64,000 nucleotides of DNA, from NCBI RefSeq assembly GCF_026013965.1, contig NZ_CP110341.1:2108001-2172000 (forward strand), read 5' to 3'. This DNA comes from Brevibacterium sp. JSBI002 (GTDB lineage Bacteria; Actinomycetota; Actinomycetes; Actinomycetales; Brevibacteriaceae). Under the pieces are notes generated by a model. It made no database searches. It was not told the DNA's origin and was given only the letters and a program-made list of their open reading frames with translations. Made by a program: the position numbers and the translations under genes. This document shows, piece by piece, positions 16,260 through 27,424 of the stretch (within the stretch, counting starts at the first letter, position 1; every line of letters begins with the position of its first letter).

Positions 16260-16274
16260 TTGATGTTCTTCGAT
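16260..16274 (+). promoter_or_regulatory. ArsR-type operator next to the oxygenase start
   Basis: TTGATGTTCTTCGAT matches TTGA-N6-TCGAT and lies 4 nt from the ATG of the minus-strand oxygenase at 16256. It is one of two such sites in the divergent region shared with arsR. Confidence 0.55.
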
Positions 16275-16294
16275 GGGTCGAGCTTGTCCCACAT

Positions 16295-16309
16295 ATCGAC
16301 AGATGTCAA
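16295..16309 (-). promoter_or_regulatory. ArsR-type operator in the arsR divergent promoter region
   Basis: On the minus strand this reads TTGACATCTGTCGAT, the closest match to the site at 8651-8665 (they share TTGACRTCTRTCGAT). It lies 22 nt before the arsR ATG at 16331 and could also serve as a -35 (TTGACA) for the oxygenase operon. Confidence 0.65.
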
Positions 16310-16330
16310 TGCATGAGGCAGAATGGACCC

Positions 16331-16675
16331 ATGACCACTCCCCCAGCCATCGAGTCCGCATCCGACGTCGCGCCCTGCTGCGTCCTCGGCGAGACGATCG
16401 ACGACGCGGTCGCCCAGGACCTCGCCAGGGTGTTCAAGGCTCTCGGCGATCCCACCCGGGTCAAGCTCATGTCCATCATCGCCGGAAGCAGCGCGGGCGA
16501 GATGTGCGTCTGCGACCTCACAGAACCGGTAGGCCTGTCGCAGCCGACGGTCTCCCACCACATGAAGCTGCTCGTCGAGGCCGGCCTGGTCGAGCGCGAG
16601 CAGCGCGGCCGCTGGGCGTACTACCGGCCGACCATCGACACCCTGGCGTCCGCAGCCAAGGCGCTCATCGCCTGA
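16331..16675 (+). CDS. arsR: ArsR-family arsenite-responsive repressor
   Basis: This 114-residue ArsR/SmtB winged-helix protein has FKALGDPTRVKLMSII and recognition helix SQPTVSHHMKLL. An N-terminal Cys pair (Cys16-Cys17) and Cys59/Cys61 in MCVCDL resemble the Cys15-Cys16-Cys55 arsenite site of Corynebacterium glutamicum ArsR, not the CxC-only site of E. coli ArsR. It probably represses the divergent oxygenase-oxygenase-MFS operon and itself. The shared operator suggests it also acts on acr3 and the DUF2180 gene. I use the ATG at 16331; an ATG at 16313 would add six residues. No strong ribosome site is visible. Confidence 0.9.
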   Translation: MTTPPAIESASDVAPCCVLGETIDDAVAQDLARVFKALGDPTRVKLMSIIAGSSAGEMCVCDLTEPVGLSQPTVSHHMKLLVEAGLVEREQRGRWAYYRPTIDTLASAAKALIA

Positions 16676-16902
16676 TGGAAGGCGTGCGCGTCTGTCGACG
16701 GAGTGCCTGATTGCCGGACGACCCTCGCTCAGCAGCACTGGCGTCACCAAGACCGATTCTTCCTGCTGCGACAGCCTGCGGAAACCTGCGACGCAGCGGA
16801 CACGTCGACCAAGACGAGCCAGTGCTAACTTGAAAGCACTACATCCCTCACGCCTCTCCACGATGCGCACTTGGGGGATTTTCTCTGCCCACGTCGTCAA
16901 GC

Positions 16903-17877
16903 TCAGACCGGTCGGTGCTGAGCCTTATCGAGCTCCGCCAGCACCTCGCCAGGATTCTTGACCAGGTCGAACAGGCTGCTTGTCCGGCGGGCCCACCGCG
17001 CTGGGTCGTCACCCTCAGCAAACGCGGCAGCCGAGGCGAACTGGTCGTGGAGATTGACCGGCAATAGGTCAGCCAGCTCCGCACCGAACTCGCCAGCGCG
17101 GCCGGCTCGAGGAGACGAAGGCCGCAAGAATCTGCCCGGCTTCCCGGTCGCCGGGATCAGTTCGTCTGATGCACCTTCAAGGGCTGCGACAGCGTCGCTC
17201 ACCCAATCGGTGTCCCAGGCATCAGACAGAGGTACCGCGATCTGCTGAACGCCTTGGATCGCATCTCGTCCCAGCTCCAGTGAGAGCCCGCCTGGATCCT
17301 CGTGGTAGTTGAGGTAGCGTGCGACGTCGATTCCTGGAGGGCAGACCTCGGCGAGGACGACGTCACCAAGCCAGTTGCTGGGATCGACGATCCAACCCTC
17401 CCGTTCTGTGACAGATGGTTTCAGATGGACCCGGTAGAGGTAAAACTGATTGCCTCGGTCAGCCTGGTCGCGCATTCGCCTGAGCATGTTGTGCACCGCG
17501 GCCTCGTACGTGCCGACGTGGAGCGCTTTCGCCCGCTGCCGCGCGGCCCACGCTGTGACCCTCTCGTCGCCGCCCATCATCCTTCGGATCCCGGGCGTCA
17601 AGTCCGCCGCGGGGTCGAAGTCCCTCGACGGCCAGTCCGGCTGCGTGCTCGTGTGATACCAGAAAAACTGTGCTACCAGGTCGTCGTTCAGGGCAGGGTC
17701 GCCAGCATCGACCGTCACTCTGGGTGCGTCCTCGTGCTCGCACGTCAGGCCGCAGCCGGGACATGTCTCCTTCGCCTGCTCCCAGCGGTCGATCCAGTCC
17801 AGGTCGACGACGAAACAATGGCCGCAGCCGCCGCACAGCATGCGCCGATCGCGCCAGAAGTCAAGGGGTCGTTCCAT
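16903..17877 (-). CDS. Zinc-ribbon protein of unknown function, possible ADP-ribosyltransferase-like toxin
   Basis: This is a 324-residue protein. The N-terminus has a four-cysteine zinc ribbon, CGGCGHCF and CPGCGLTC at about residues 15-48. The middle part (about 70-215) carries FFWYHTS, ALHVGTYEAA, FYLYRVHL and RYLNYHEDPGGLS. A Tyr-His strand, an HxGT-like strand with a helix, and a following YLY strand loosely recall ADP-ribosyltransferase/PARP-like folds. I cannot assign a family with certainty. The C-terminus is charged and probably flexible. GGAGAA (17890-17885) lies 7 nt before the ATG. It is downstream of, and on the same strand as, the Abi-antitoxin-like gene, with 318 nt between. 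Confidence 0.5.
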   Translation of the reverse strand: MERPLDFWRDRRMLCGGCGHCFVVDLDWIDRWEQAKETCPGCGLTCEHEDAPRVTVDAGDPALNDDLVAQFFWYHTSTQPDWPSRDFDPAADLTPGIRRMMGGDERVTAWAARQRAKALHVGTYEAAVHNMLRRMRDQADRGNQFYLYRVHLKPSVTEREGWIVDPSNWLGDVVLAEVCPPGIDVARYLNYHEDPGGLSLELGRDAIQGVQQIAVPLSDAWDTDWVSDAVAALEGASDELIPATGKPGRFLRPSSPRAGRAGEFGAELADLLPVNLHDQFASAAAFAEGDDPARWARRTSSLFDLVKNPGEVLAELDKAQHRPV

Positions 17878-18195
17878 GGCTCCATTCTCCAGGAACGTCT
17901 TGCAGAGAAGGACCAACAATCTGGTCCGGGTCGACGGGATGGTCTGTGGTCGTCGGTGCACGAACTCTAGAACGAATCTCAGAAAGGCTGATTGACCGAA
18001 GCCAATCGTGGCCGCCCTGAACGCACGACTCCAGACCTGCGAGCTCATCGCACATTTCGATTACACCAAAGGAGAACTCCTCCTCATAGGCGGAGACGTT
18101 CCGATCGTTGACGACAATGGCCGGCTGATAGATGCACTTGGCCTCCCGGGTGGCACCCCCGAGCAAGACGCGGAAGTCGCCCGCGATGCAACGGG
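17878..18195. other. Gap between the zinc-ribbon gene and the Abi gene
   Basis: This stretch carries no convincing minus-strand gene. Its most interesting content is the plus-strand GlcG/HbpS-like fragment described separately. The 495-nt minus-strand open frame at 17861-18355 overlaps the Abi coding sequence and looks fortuitous. Confidence 0.4.
18008..18190 (+). pseudogene. Fragment resembling the C-terminus of a GlcG/HbpS-type heme-binding protein
   Basis: Translated on the plus strand, about 60 residues read ELLLIGGDVPIVDDNGRLID, ALGLPGGTPEQDAEVARDAT. This strongly recalls the closing strand-helix part of GlcG/HbpS (DUF336) proteins, with their GGxP and GxSGGTPEQD motifs. The N-terminal two thirds are missing: a stop codon sits at 17993-17995. 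The 3' side runs directly into the opposite-strand Abi gene. It looks like a remnant cut by insertion of the Abi gene, or left by it. Confidence 0.55.
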
Positions 18196-19728
18196 CTACG
18201 AGCTCATCCTGCTCGGCGCGACGAAGCTGCTCATCGCACCGGCCTCCTCGACTGCCGCTGTGAAGTCCCGCTCGGATACTGAGTGCAGCAGGTCGGCCGG
18301 CGATCGATCCGAGCCGTCCGGACCCTTCGGTAATCCAGAGTGCGATGTCTGCCACCAGTCCAACAGCGCAGACGCGAGCAGTGTTGGGTCTGTGTCTGCG
18401 TATGTGGTGGCGAACATTCTGTTAATTTCCGCGAGGGCGTCGATGATCTTGCCGTCACGGAACTGGAAAGCGGGATAGTGCCTGGTCTTCCCGAGTTCGA
18501 CCTCGATTACGACTTGGTATTTCCGATAGGCCCGCAACAGGCTGCGTTGAGCCGCCTTCATCGCTCGCGCGGCCTGCTCTGGCGTCCGATCGTACTCGGC
18601 GTCGATGACCTCTGCGCCAGTCAACGACGCTCGCGTCTCGGCGGCCGTCCGACACTCAGCACGGTCAAGCAGACTCGCCGCCAGCATGGGCGAAGTGTCG
18701 AGTGCGAAGCCCCGGTCCCATACAGGGCTGCTCCGCCAATCGTCGGGAAACCCGAGCTGCAACATTGAGAATCCAATCTCCTGCGACCTGGCTTCAATGA
18801 AGTCCGCGAAGTCGACGACATCCGACCGCTCCGGCGCGATGCTCAACATGAGGTGACGCAAGATGAGCAGCACGCCATAGAGCTTGTTATCCACGCCCTT
18901 GTCCGCGAGCGAAGCCAGAAGGTGGCTCGGGTCCGCGCGTGTCTGTCCCGGTGCGTCGATGACCACGTCGAACGTACGGTTCCACAAGCGGCCGTAATGC
19001 GCACAGATGTTCCGGACGTTGCGGATGTTGTTAAGCCAATTGCTCAGTGCACCGCGGTCGCCGCTACCGTCGGCGGTGCAGATTTGGAAGCGCGCGGCGA
19101 GGATCTCCTGATCGCCCTGGGGCATCAGGTCGTAAAGGCCGCTCAGGACGCCGAACGACATCACCTCCGTGGCGACCCAGATCGGCAGATGTGGACCGTA
19201 TGTCTCGCGGAAGTGCACGACGAAGTCTCCGCGTGCGCGCTTCTCGTGGCGGTCGTACTCCTCGAGCCATTCGCGGTAGGCAGTGGTCGGCTCGGGAGAC
19301 TCACTCGGGTCCGCCGACCGGAGCGCGCCAAGGTCGTCCGGCCGCCGATGGGCGAATCGGTCCGCCCTGCCGAGCCGGTGACCGATGTGGAACCGGAACG
19401 ACGTTTCGACCATGCTGATGAAGTCACTTAGACGGGTCCGCAGCTCGTGGTCGAACTCGTACAGGGCGACCACGTGGGCCAGGCTCGTCTCGAGCATGAA
19501 CGAGTCCAGGCGGATCTCGCGGCCGTCCTTGTCGAAACGGTCTGCAGGAGGCTCGGGTCGAGCTCGGTAGAGGTGCCAGTACCCCGACAGCCGGTAGTAC
19601 CCGTAGCGTTCGAGGACGCCGGCAGCGAAGGTCTCTGTTCCGCAGTCCATGCCCCGCGTGCGCAGCCGCTGGATCTGCTCGGGGATCGTCAGGAATGGCT
19701 TGGCGTAGGTGCTGTCCGGCGTGCTCAT
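18196..19728 (-). CDS. Abi-family (Abi_2/AbiD-F type) protein with MbcA/ParS-like C-terminal domain
   Basis: This is a 510-residue protein. Residues 1-339 form an Abi_2-type domain: KPFLTIPEQIQRLRTRGM, YYRLSGYWHLYR, the FDHELRTRLSDFI helix, NIRNVRNICAHYGRLWNR and a closing LGFPDDWRSSPVWD. Abi_2 proteins cause abortive infection against phage. Residues about 390-505 look different. YPAFQF (418-423), ALLDWW (454-459) and SPADLL (476-481) follow the pattern of MbcA/ParS/Xre-type antitoxins that pair with RES toxins. No RES gene lies downstream. Typical Abi_2 proteins end where the first part ends, so this is a fusion, or two genes joined by an unnoticed frame error. The ATG at 19728 is clear. 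Confidence 0.78.
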   Translation of the reverse strand: MSTPDSTYAKPFLTIPEQIQRLRTRGMDCGTETFAAGVLERYGYYRLSGYWHLYRARPEPPADRFDKDGREIRLDSFMLETSLAHVVALYEFDHELRTRLSDFISMVETSFRFHIGHRLGRADRFAHRRPDDLGALRSADPSESPEPTTAYREWLEEYDRHEKRARGDFVVHFRETYGPHLPIWVATEVMSFGVLSGLYDLMPQGDQEILAARFQICTADGSGDRGALSNWLNNIRNVRNICAHYGRLWNRTFDVVIDAPGQTRADPSHLLASLADKGVDNKLYGVLLILRHLMLSIAPERSDVVDFADFIEARSQEIGFSMLQLGFPDDWRSSPVWDRGFALDTSPMLAASLLDRAECRTAAETRASLTGAEVIDAEYDRTPEQAARAMKAAQRSLLRAYRKYQVVIEVELGKTRHYPAFQFRDGKIIDALAEINRMFATTYADTDPTLLASALLDWWQTSHSGLPKGPDGSDRSPADLLHSVSERDFTAAVEEAGAMSSFVAPSRMSS

Positions 19729-20131
19729 CTGCTTATCGTCCTCGTGTCCCCGGCGCGGGGCAGAAAGAGAACAGGCCCGCGTCTCATCTAGAGAAGCGGA
19801 CCTGTCGTGTTGGTACTAGCTTACGGCATCGGTTCACACGGACCAAACGGGCCGACGGAGCAGGACGAGGCCTTCATGAATCGCCAGCCTCACTAAGTCA
19901 ATGCGTTGGCCGGGCTCTGGATTCACTCTGAAGACTGGCCATGCAACTGCGCGCTAGAGACATCGGCGACTGGGCAGACGACCCGTTCTGGCGTCGCCAC
20001 CTCGACTGAACCATAGCCACACACATGGCCCCGTCAGGCCAGAGCCTGACGGGGCGCATGTGTGAGACGCTAGAGCTACACATAAGCGGGCATGTCAGCT
20101 GTCAGATCGCCTTCTATCTGAGCGGTTCAGC
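19729..20131. other. Intergenic boundary between accessory island and core chromosome
   Basis: I see no gene, tRNA or transposase fragment here. It contains an imperfect hairpin at 19771-19805 (ACAGG/CCTGT outer, TCTC/GAGA inner), possibly an upstream terminator or attenuator for the Abi gene. The strong hairpin at 20020-20064 is listed separately. Confidence 0.5.
20020..20064 (-). terminator. Long hairpin downstream of aconitase
   Basis: A perfect 11-bp stem (20029-20039 with 20044-20054, 4-nt loop CAGA) is extended by an outer CACACATG/CATGTGTG stem (20020-20027 and 20057-20064). It lies about 70 nt past the acnA stop and is the likely acnA terminator. Confidence 0.65.
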
Positions 20132-22816
<2,685 letters not shown>

Positions 22817-23126
22817 CGTGATTCTCCTGTTTCATCCGACACTCATCCAAGAAACCGGGTCCGTCCGACTCGGCGGTCGGACCCTTGCATCACGCACCGA
22901 TTTACGCGACACATATGTTTCCAAAAGTATCTTGACGTCAAGATAAATTCTATCGCATTTGAGGGCCTTTGACCACCGTGGCACACGGAGGTGCGAAACC
23001 CTGCGATCGGGTTTTCCGCAGGCCCTCGTGCGGTCATCACCAGGGCCTCGGCCGGGCCTCACGGCCTAGCGTGGACAGCACACTCAAAGCAGCAGCGCAC
23101 TCGCCTGCCATCCCCGAGGAGATCCC
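22817..23126. other. Divergent intergenic region acnA / small membrane protein
   Basis: The region holds the acnA ribosome site, its promoter with palindrome (22913-22945), and GAGGAGAT in front of the plus-strand gene at 23127. Nothing else is recognisable. Confidence 0.5.
22913..22945 (-). promoter_or_regulatory. acnA promoter with 18-bp palindromic operator
   Basis: TATCTTGACGTCAAGATA (22928-22945) is a perfect palindrome. On the minus strand its centre supplies -35 TTGACG, with ACATAT 17 nt downstream as -10 (22918-22913). A dimeric regulator bound here would block the promoter. I do not know its identity. Confidence 0.65.
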
Positions 23127-23321
23127 ATGGACCCGTTCACCCTAGGCGCCGGATTCGGCTTCGGCGCGCTGCTCGTCGGCATCATCTTCGCCGTGGTCTG
23201 CAGCTCATTCGCGAAGGAGAAGGGCCGGTCGGGCAGCTGGTGGGGACTGTGGGGCTTCCTCACGACGTTCATCGCCCTCATCGCGCTCGTCCTCCTCCCC
23301 CGCCGCTCGGTCACCGCCTGA
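23127..23321 (+). CDS. Small two-helix membrane protein of unknown function
   Basis: This 64-residue protein has two hydrophobic segments (about 9-25 and 43-60) separated by a basic loop EKGRSGSWWG. A good GAGGAGAT lies before the ATG. No family is recognised. Its last 11 nt overlap the end of the convergent methyltransferase gene. Confidence 0.6.
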   Translation: MDPFTLGAGFGFGALLVGIIFAVVCSSFAKEKGRSGSWWGLWGFLTTFIALIALVLLPRRSVTA

Positions 23322-24696
23322 GGACTGTCACCGTCTCCAGGTGCGAGGTCAGCGGGAAGAGGTCGAAGCCGGTGAGGCTCTCGATCCCGAATCCCCCGCC
23401 TGTGAGCGCCGCGAGGTCCCGAGCCAGCGTGGCCGGGTCACAGGACACGTAGACCACGGTCCTTGCCGCTGATTCGATGATCGCCGAGGTGGCTTTCCTC
23501 CCGGCGCCCGCCCGTGGCGGGTCGAGGATGATGACGTCCGAATCGGGCAGTCGGGCCCGATCCACGCTGAGAGCGAGGAACCTGGCCTCGAGATCGGCGG
23601 CATTGTCACGAGCATGAGCAATGGCGGTCTCGACCCCTTCGACTCCGAACAGAGGCGCTCCGGTGGCCCGGGCGGCAGTGATGCCGAGGAGTCCGACCCC
23701 GCAGTAGAGGTCGGTGATCGCTTCGACATCAGCAGGCAGTGCTCTGACGACCTCCGAGCTGAGCAGTGCGGCCGCATCCCGGTGGACCTGCCAGAAGCCG
23801 TCGGCGCCGACGGCGAACTCACCACCGTCGACCGTTTCGGTCAGAGTGCGGTCTCCACGGATCACGCGCAGGGCGGGAGCGGGCGCATGGGAACGACCGC
23901 GACCACGGGGACGACCTCCGCGACCACGACCATGACTCTGCTCCGGTCCGGCCGCCTCGGCGAGGAGGGAGAACGACGTCGGCAGCCAGGACTCGACCTC
24001 GTCGAGGACCTGCGCAGTGGGCCGACCACGGACGATGAGCGCGCCATGGTCGCCGGCCCACGCGAATTCGAGTCGGCGGACTCCCGGCACATGCAGTGTC
24101 GTCATGTCGAGGTCGTGCAGGGGCCCCGCGGCCAGAGGGGGCGTGGTCACAGGGATGACCGCGTGCGACCTGGGGGCGAGCATTCCGGCGCGGCCCTCAT
24201 CGTCGACGGCCAGCTGCACACGGGTGCGCCAGTCCGTGCCGTCGGTCTCGCCCGGCGCGGGCAGCACCTCGGCGGCGCGGTCGATATGTCCGATGCGCTG
24301 AAGCTGGTCGCCCAACACCTCGGCCTTGAGCGTGCGGGAATGGGCGAGGTCGACGTGGGCGAATTCCATTCCGCCGAACCCGGCCGAATCCGGCACGGCC
24401 CCAGCACCGGGGCCCGCAGCGAACCCCGCACCGGAACCGTCGGCAGAATCACCGGGAACATAGTCGAGACGACGATCGGGGACGCGGTGAACCGTAGCCT
24501 CGATCACCTCGGTGACAGCGGCGCGGAGGAACCGGGCAGGCGGTCCCGCCTCGGTGCGGACTCGGACCTTCTCACCGGGCAGGGCCCCGGAGACGAAGAC
24601 GACCTGACCGTCATGTCGGGCGATGGAGGTGCCGCCGGCCGCCGGTGCCTCGATGTCGAGGGTGAGTTCCCGGGCGGGAACCGAAGTGTCGCTCAT
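23311..24696 (-). CDS. TRAM-domain RNA methyltransferase of the TrmA/RlmD class
   Basis: This 461-residue SAM-dependent RNA (uracil-5-)methyltransferase has an N-terminal TRAM/OB domain (residues about 5-65: GGTSIARHDGQVVFVSGALPGE). The catalytic domain has DLYCGVGLLG (SAM site), LDPPRAGAGRKA and the nucleophile motif SCDPATLARDL. The cysteines that would bind the iron-sulfur cluster of E. coli RlmD are absent. A Gly/Arg-rich basic insert (about 250-275) is unusual and may bind RNA. It corresponds in position to M. tuberculosis Rv2689c, next to the APC permease and TrkA genes. The target base is not determinable here. Confidence 0.88.
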   Translation of the reverse strand: MSDTSVPARELTLDIEAPAAGGTSIARHDGQVVFVSGALPGEKVRVRTEAGPPARFLRAAVTEVIEATVHRVPDRRLDYVPGDSADGSGAGFAAGPGAGAVPDSAGFGGMEFAHVDLAHSRTLKAEVLGDQLQRIGHIDRAAEVLPAPGETDGTDWRTRVQLAVDDEGRAGMLAPRSHAVIPVTTPPLAAGPLHDLDMTTLHVPGVRRLEFAWAGDHGALIVRGRPTAQVLDEVESWLPTSFSLLAEAAGPEQSHGRGRGGRPRGRGRSHAPAPALRVIRGDRTLTETVDGGEFAVGADGFWQVHRDAAALLSSEVVRALPADVEAITDLYCGVGLLGITAARATGAPLFGVEGVETAIAHARDNAADLEARFLALSVDRARLPDSDVIILDPPRAGAGRKATSAIIESAARTVVYVSCDPATLARDLAALTGGGFGIESLTGFDLFPLTSHLETVTVLRR

Positions 24697-24703
24697 GCGT
24701 GTT

Positions 24704-26712
24704 CTAGGCCTGTCTGTACAGCGAGGTGTCGGAATCGGGTCCGTCTCCGCCGTACTGTCGAGAGAAGGATTTCAGTCGCCAGGGCACGGACACCACGACG
24801 ACATTGGGCACCAGCAGCAGTCGGGTGCGCAGTTTGAGAGCCACCTGGTTATGCAGGATGTGCTCCCACCAGCGACCGACGACGAACTGCGGGATGTAGA
24901 CGATGACGAGGTCCCTGGGCGACCTGCGGCGGATGGCGAGGATATGGGCGAGCATCGGGCGGACGAGTTCGCGGTACGGCGAGCCGAGCACGGTCAGCGG
25001 CACCGGCAGCTCCATCTCGTTCCATCGTTTCTGCAGAGCGGCCGCAGCCTCTTCGTCCACGGCCACGGTGACGGCTTCGAGCTGGCTCGATCGGGTCACC
25101 CGGGCGTAGGAGAGGGCCCGCATCGTCGGTTTGTCGATTTCGCTGACGACGACGATGGCGTGGGTGTTCGACGGGATCGTCCGGGAGTTCACGTCCGCGT
25201 CGGGGGCGAGCTCGCGGGCCACGCGCGAATAGTGGCGGTGGATGGCGCCCATGACGAGGTAGAGCCCGGCCATGGCGGCGACCGCCAGCCAGGCGCCGGC
25301 GAGGAACTTCGAGACGATGACGACGATGAGGACGCCTGCGGCGAGCACGCAGCCGACGGCGTTGACGACCTGGTTGAAGTGCATCCGCATCCGGGCCTTC
25401 GAATCGATGACCAGGCGCAGCCGTTTGCGCCAGTGCAGGACCATTCCCGCTTGGCCGAGGACGAAGCTGGCGAAGACCCCGACGAGGTAGAGCTGGATGA
25501 GCACCGTCGCCGAAGCGGACGTGGCGACGACGAGGACGATCGCCGCCGCGGCCAGCAGCAGGATGCCGTTGGAGAAGGTGAGTCGGTCGCCCTTCGTCGC
25601 CAGCTGCCTTGGCAGGAATTCGTCGCGGGCCAGCCGAGAGGCCAGTCCGGGGAAGCCTTCGACCGCAGTATTCGCAGCGGCGATGAGCACGAGCGCGGTG
25701 ATGAGGACGACGATGAAGAACATCGCCGGCGCATTGTCGAAGATCGCGTGCGCCAGCTGCGCGAGGACGGGCTCCTGTTCGTATTCGGCACTGACCGGGC
25801 TGCCGTCGCCGCGGACGAGATAGAGATGCGGGTCGTCGACGTATTTGATTCCAGTGACCGAAGCCAGATAGGTCAGCCCCGTGAGCATGAGGGCGGCGAG
25901 CAGTCCCGACAGCAGCAGGGTGTTGCCGGCGTTCTTGCCGCGCGGCTTCTTGAACGCCGGAACCGCCGTGGCCACGGTCTGCACACCGGCCAGTGCGACG
26001 GCTCCGGAGGAGAATGCGCGCAGGACGATGAGGACGGTGGCCAGACCGAGAGTCGCCTGATCGCCGATGTTGCTGTGCACGACCGTGTAGTCGGCGGTCT
26101 GGGCGTGCGGGGTGTCACCGAGCCCGACGCGGATGAGACCGACCGACATCGTGAGGAACACGGCACCGAGGAACAGGTAGGTCGGCACGGCCAGCAGCAT
26201 CGGAGTGGCCCGGGAACCGCGCAGGCCGGCGAAGCAGATGAGCAGGATGCCGACGATGGCCACGGGCACACGGTAGGGCGCGAGTGCCGGGAACGCCGTG
26301 GTGATGTAGGCGGCGAACACCGTCATCGACACGGCCAGGGTGAGCACATAGTCGACGAGGAGGGCCGCGGCCACGATGAGCCCGCTCCGGAGCCGAGGTT
26401 CTTCGAGGCCACCTCGTAGTCTCCGCCGCCTGAGGGGTACGCACGCACGTTGATGCGGTAGCAGGCGACGATCACGAGGATGACGATGCCGACGGCCAAA
26501 CCGATCCAGGGGGCGACGGTCAGGGCCACAAGTGAGGTCAGTGACAGTGCCAGCAGGATCTCATCGGGGGCGTAGGCCACCGAGGAGAGCATGTCGGAGG
26601 CGAAGACGGGCATCGCGATGCGCTTCTTCAGCGCAGGCGCACGCCTGTCCTCACTGCGGAAGGGCCGTCCAACGAGTAGTCTTTTGACGGCATCAGAAAA
26701 ACTGCTGGCCAC
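24704..26712 (-). pseudogene. APC-superfamily permease (Rv2690c/KimA-like), interrupted by one frameshift
   Basis: Without the break this would be about 669 residues. The N-terminus reads KRIAMPVFASDMLSSVAYAPDEILL, typical of this APC branch. About 12 membrane helices and a long cytosolic C-terminal domain (SNTHAIVVVSEIDKPTMRAL onward) resembling a universal-stress-like fold follow. Related proteins next to TrkA include KimA-type potassium importers, so K+ uptake is likely but unproven. The frame breaks near 26378-26383 after KNLGSGAG; one extra C/G would restore the path into the following VAAALLVDYV. The start is uncertain: GTG at 26712 is chosen. It is divergent from trkA with only 37 nt between. 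Confidence 0.8.
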
Positions 26713-26749
26713 GGCAACCAATGGTAGATCACTGCGGGAAGGATTACCC

Positions 26750-27424
26750 ATGCACTTCGTGATTATGGGCTGCGGTCGAGTCGGGGCCTCCTTGGCCAAA
26801 GCCCTTGATGCGAATGGGCACTCCGTCGCAGTCGTCGACCGAGACCCCGACGCATTCCTCAAGCTCGGTCGGGATTTCAGCGGTTCGACGATCACCGGAG
26901 TCGGTTTCGACCGCGAGACCCTGTCGCAAGCGAAAACTGCCGAGGCCTTCGCCTTCGCCGCCGTCTCCAGCGGTGACAATTCGAATATCCTCGCCGCGCG
27001 TGTCGCTCGTGAGACCTTCGGGGTGAGCAATGTCGCCGCCCGCATCTACGATCCCGACCGTGCGCAGGTCTTCGAACGTCTCGGCATCCCCACGGTGCCC
27101 ACCGTGCGGTGGACGGCCGAGCAGGTGATGCGCAAGCTCGTCCCGCAGGGGTCGATCACCGAATACCGTGAGCCCTCCGGCAACCTCGTCCTGGCGGAGG
27201 TGCATCTGGACCCTGGCTGGGTGGCCCGTCCGATCAAGGAGATCGAAACACGGACCAAGGCGCGGGTCGCCTATGTCACCCGCCTGTCCGAGGGCATCGT
27301 CGCCCACGATGATCTGCTCCTCCAGGACGGCGACCTCGTTCATCTCATGACTCCGGTCGACCGCCTCGGCGAGATCGAACGGATCCTCGATCAGCCAGTG
27401 CGAACCGTGGAGGAAGAAATATGA
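26750..27424 (+). CDS. trkA: TrkA-type K+ uptake regulatory protein, first copy (CeoB-like)
   Basis: This 224-residue cytosolic protein has an N-terminal Rossmann RCK domain with nucleotide motif GCGRVGASLAKALD (residues 7-20) and acidic DRDPDAF at the ribose position. A TrkA-C (RCK_C) domain follows from about residue 140. RCK proteins gate potassium channels or transporters in response to NAD(H), ATP or c-di-AMP. The partner here is probably the adjacent divergent permease. AAGGA lies 8 nt upstream of the ATG. The stop overlaps the next ATG (ATGA), the same order as ceoB-ceoC in mycobacteria. Confidence 0.9.
   Translation: MHFVIMGCGRVGASLAKALDANGHSVAVVDRDPDAFLKLGRDFSGSTITGVGFDRETLSQAKTAEAFAFAAVSSGDNSNILAARVARETFGVSNVAARIYDPDRAQVFERLGIPTVPTVRWTAEQVMRKLVPQGSITEYREPSGNLVLAEVHLDPGWVARPIKEIETRTKARVAYVTRLSEGIVAHDDLLLQDGDLVHLMTPVDRLGEIERILDQPVRTVEEEI

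Noticed and set aside
17861..18355. Minus-strand 164-codon frame between the zinc-ribbon and Abi genes
   Set aside because: It overlaps the Abi coding sequence, has no ribosome site or family pattern, and lies opposite the GlcG/HbpS-like fragment.
24623..26419. 598-codon plus-strand open frame opposite the APC permease
   Set aside because: Repetitive Arg/Glu/Asp composition without domains; the minus strand encodes the recognisable permease.
26713..26749. A c-di-AMP riboswitch before the KimA-like permease
   Set aside because: The divergent gap to trkA is only 37 nt, far too short for that riboswitch.
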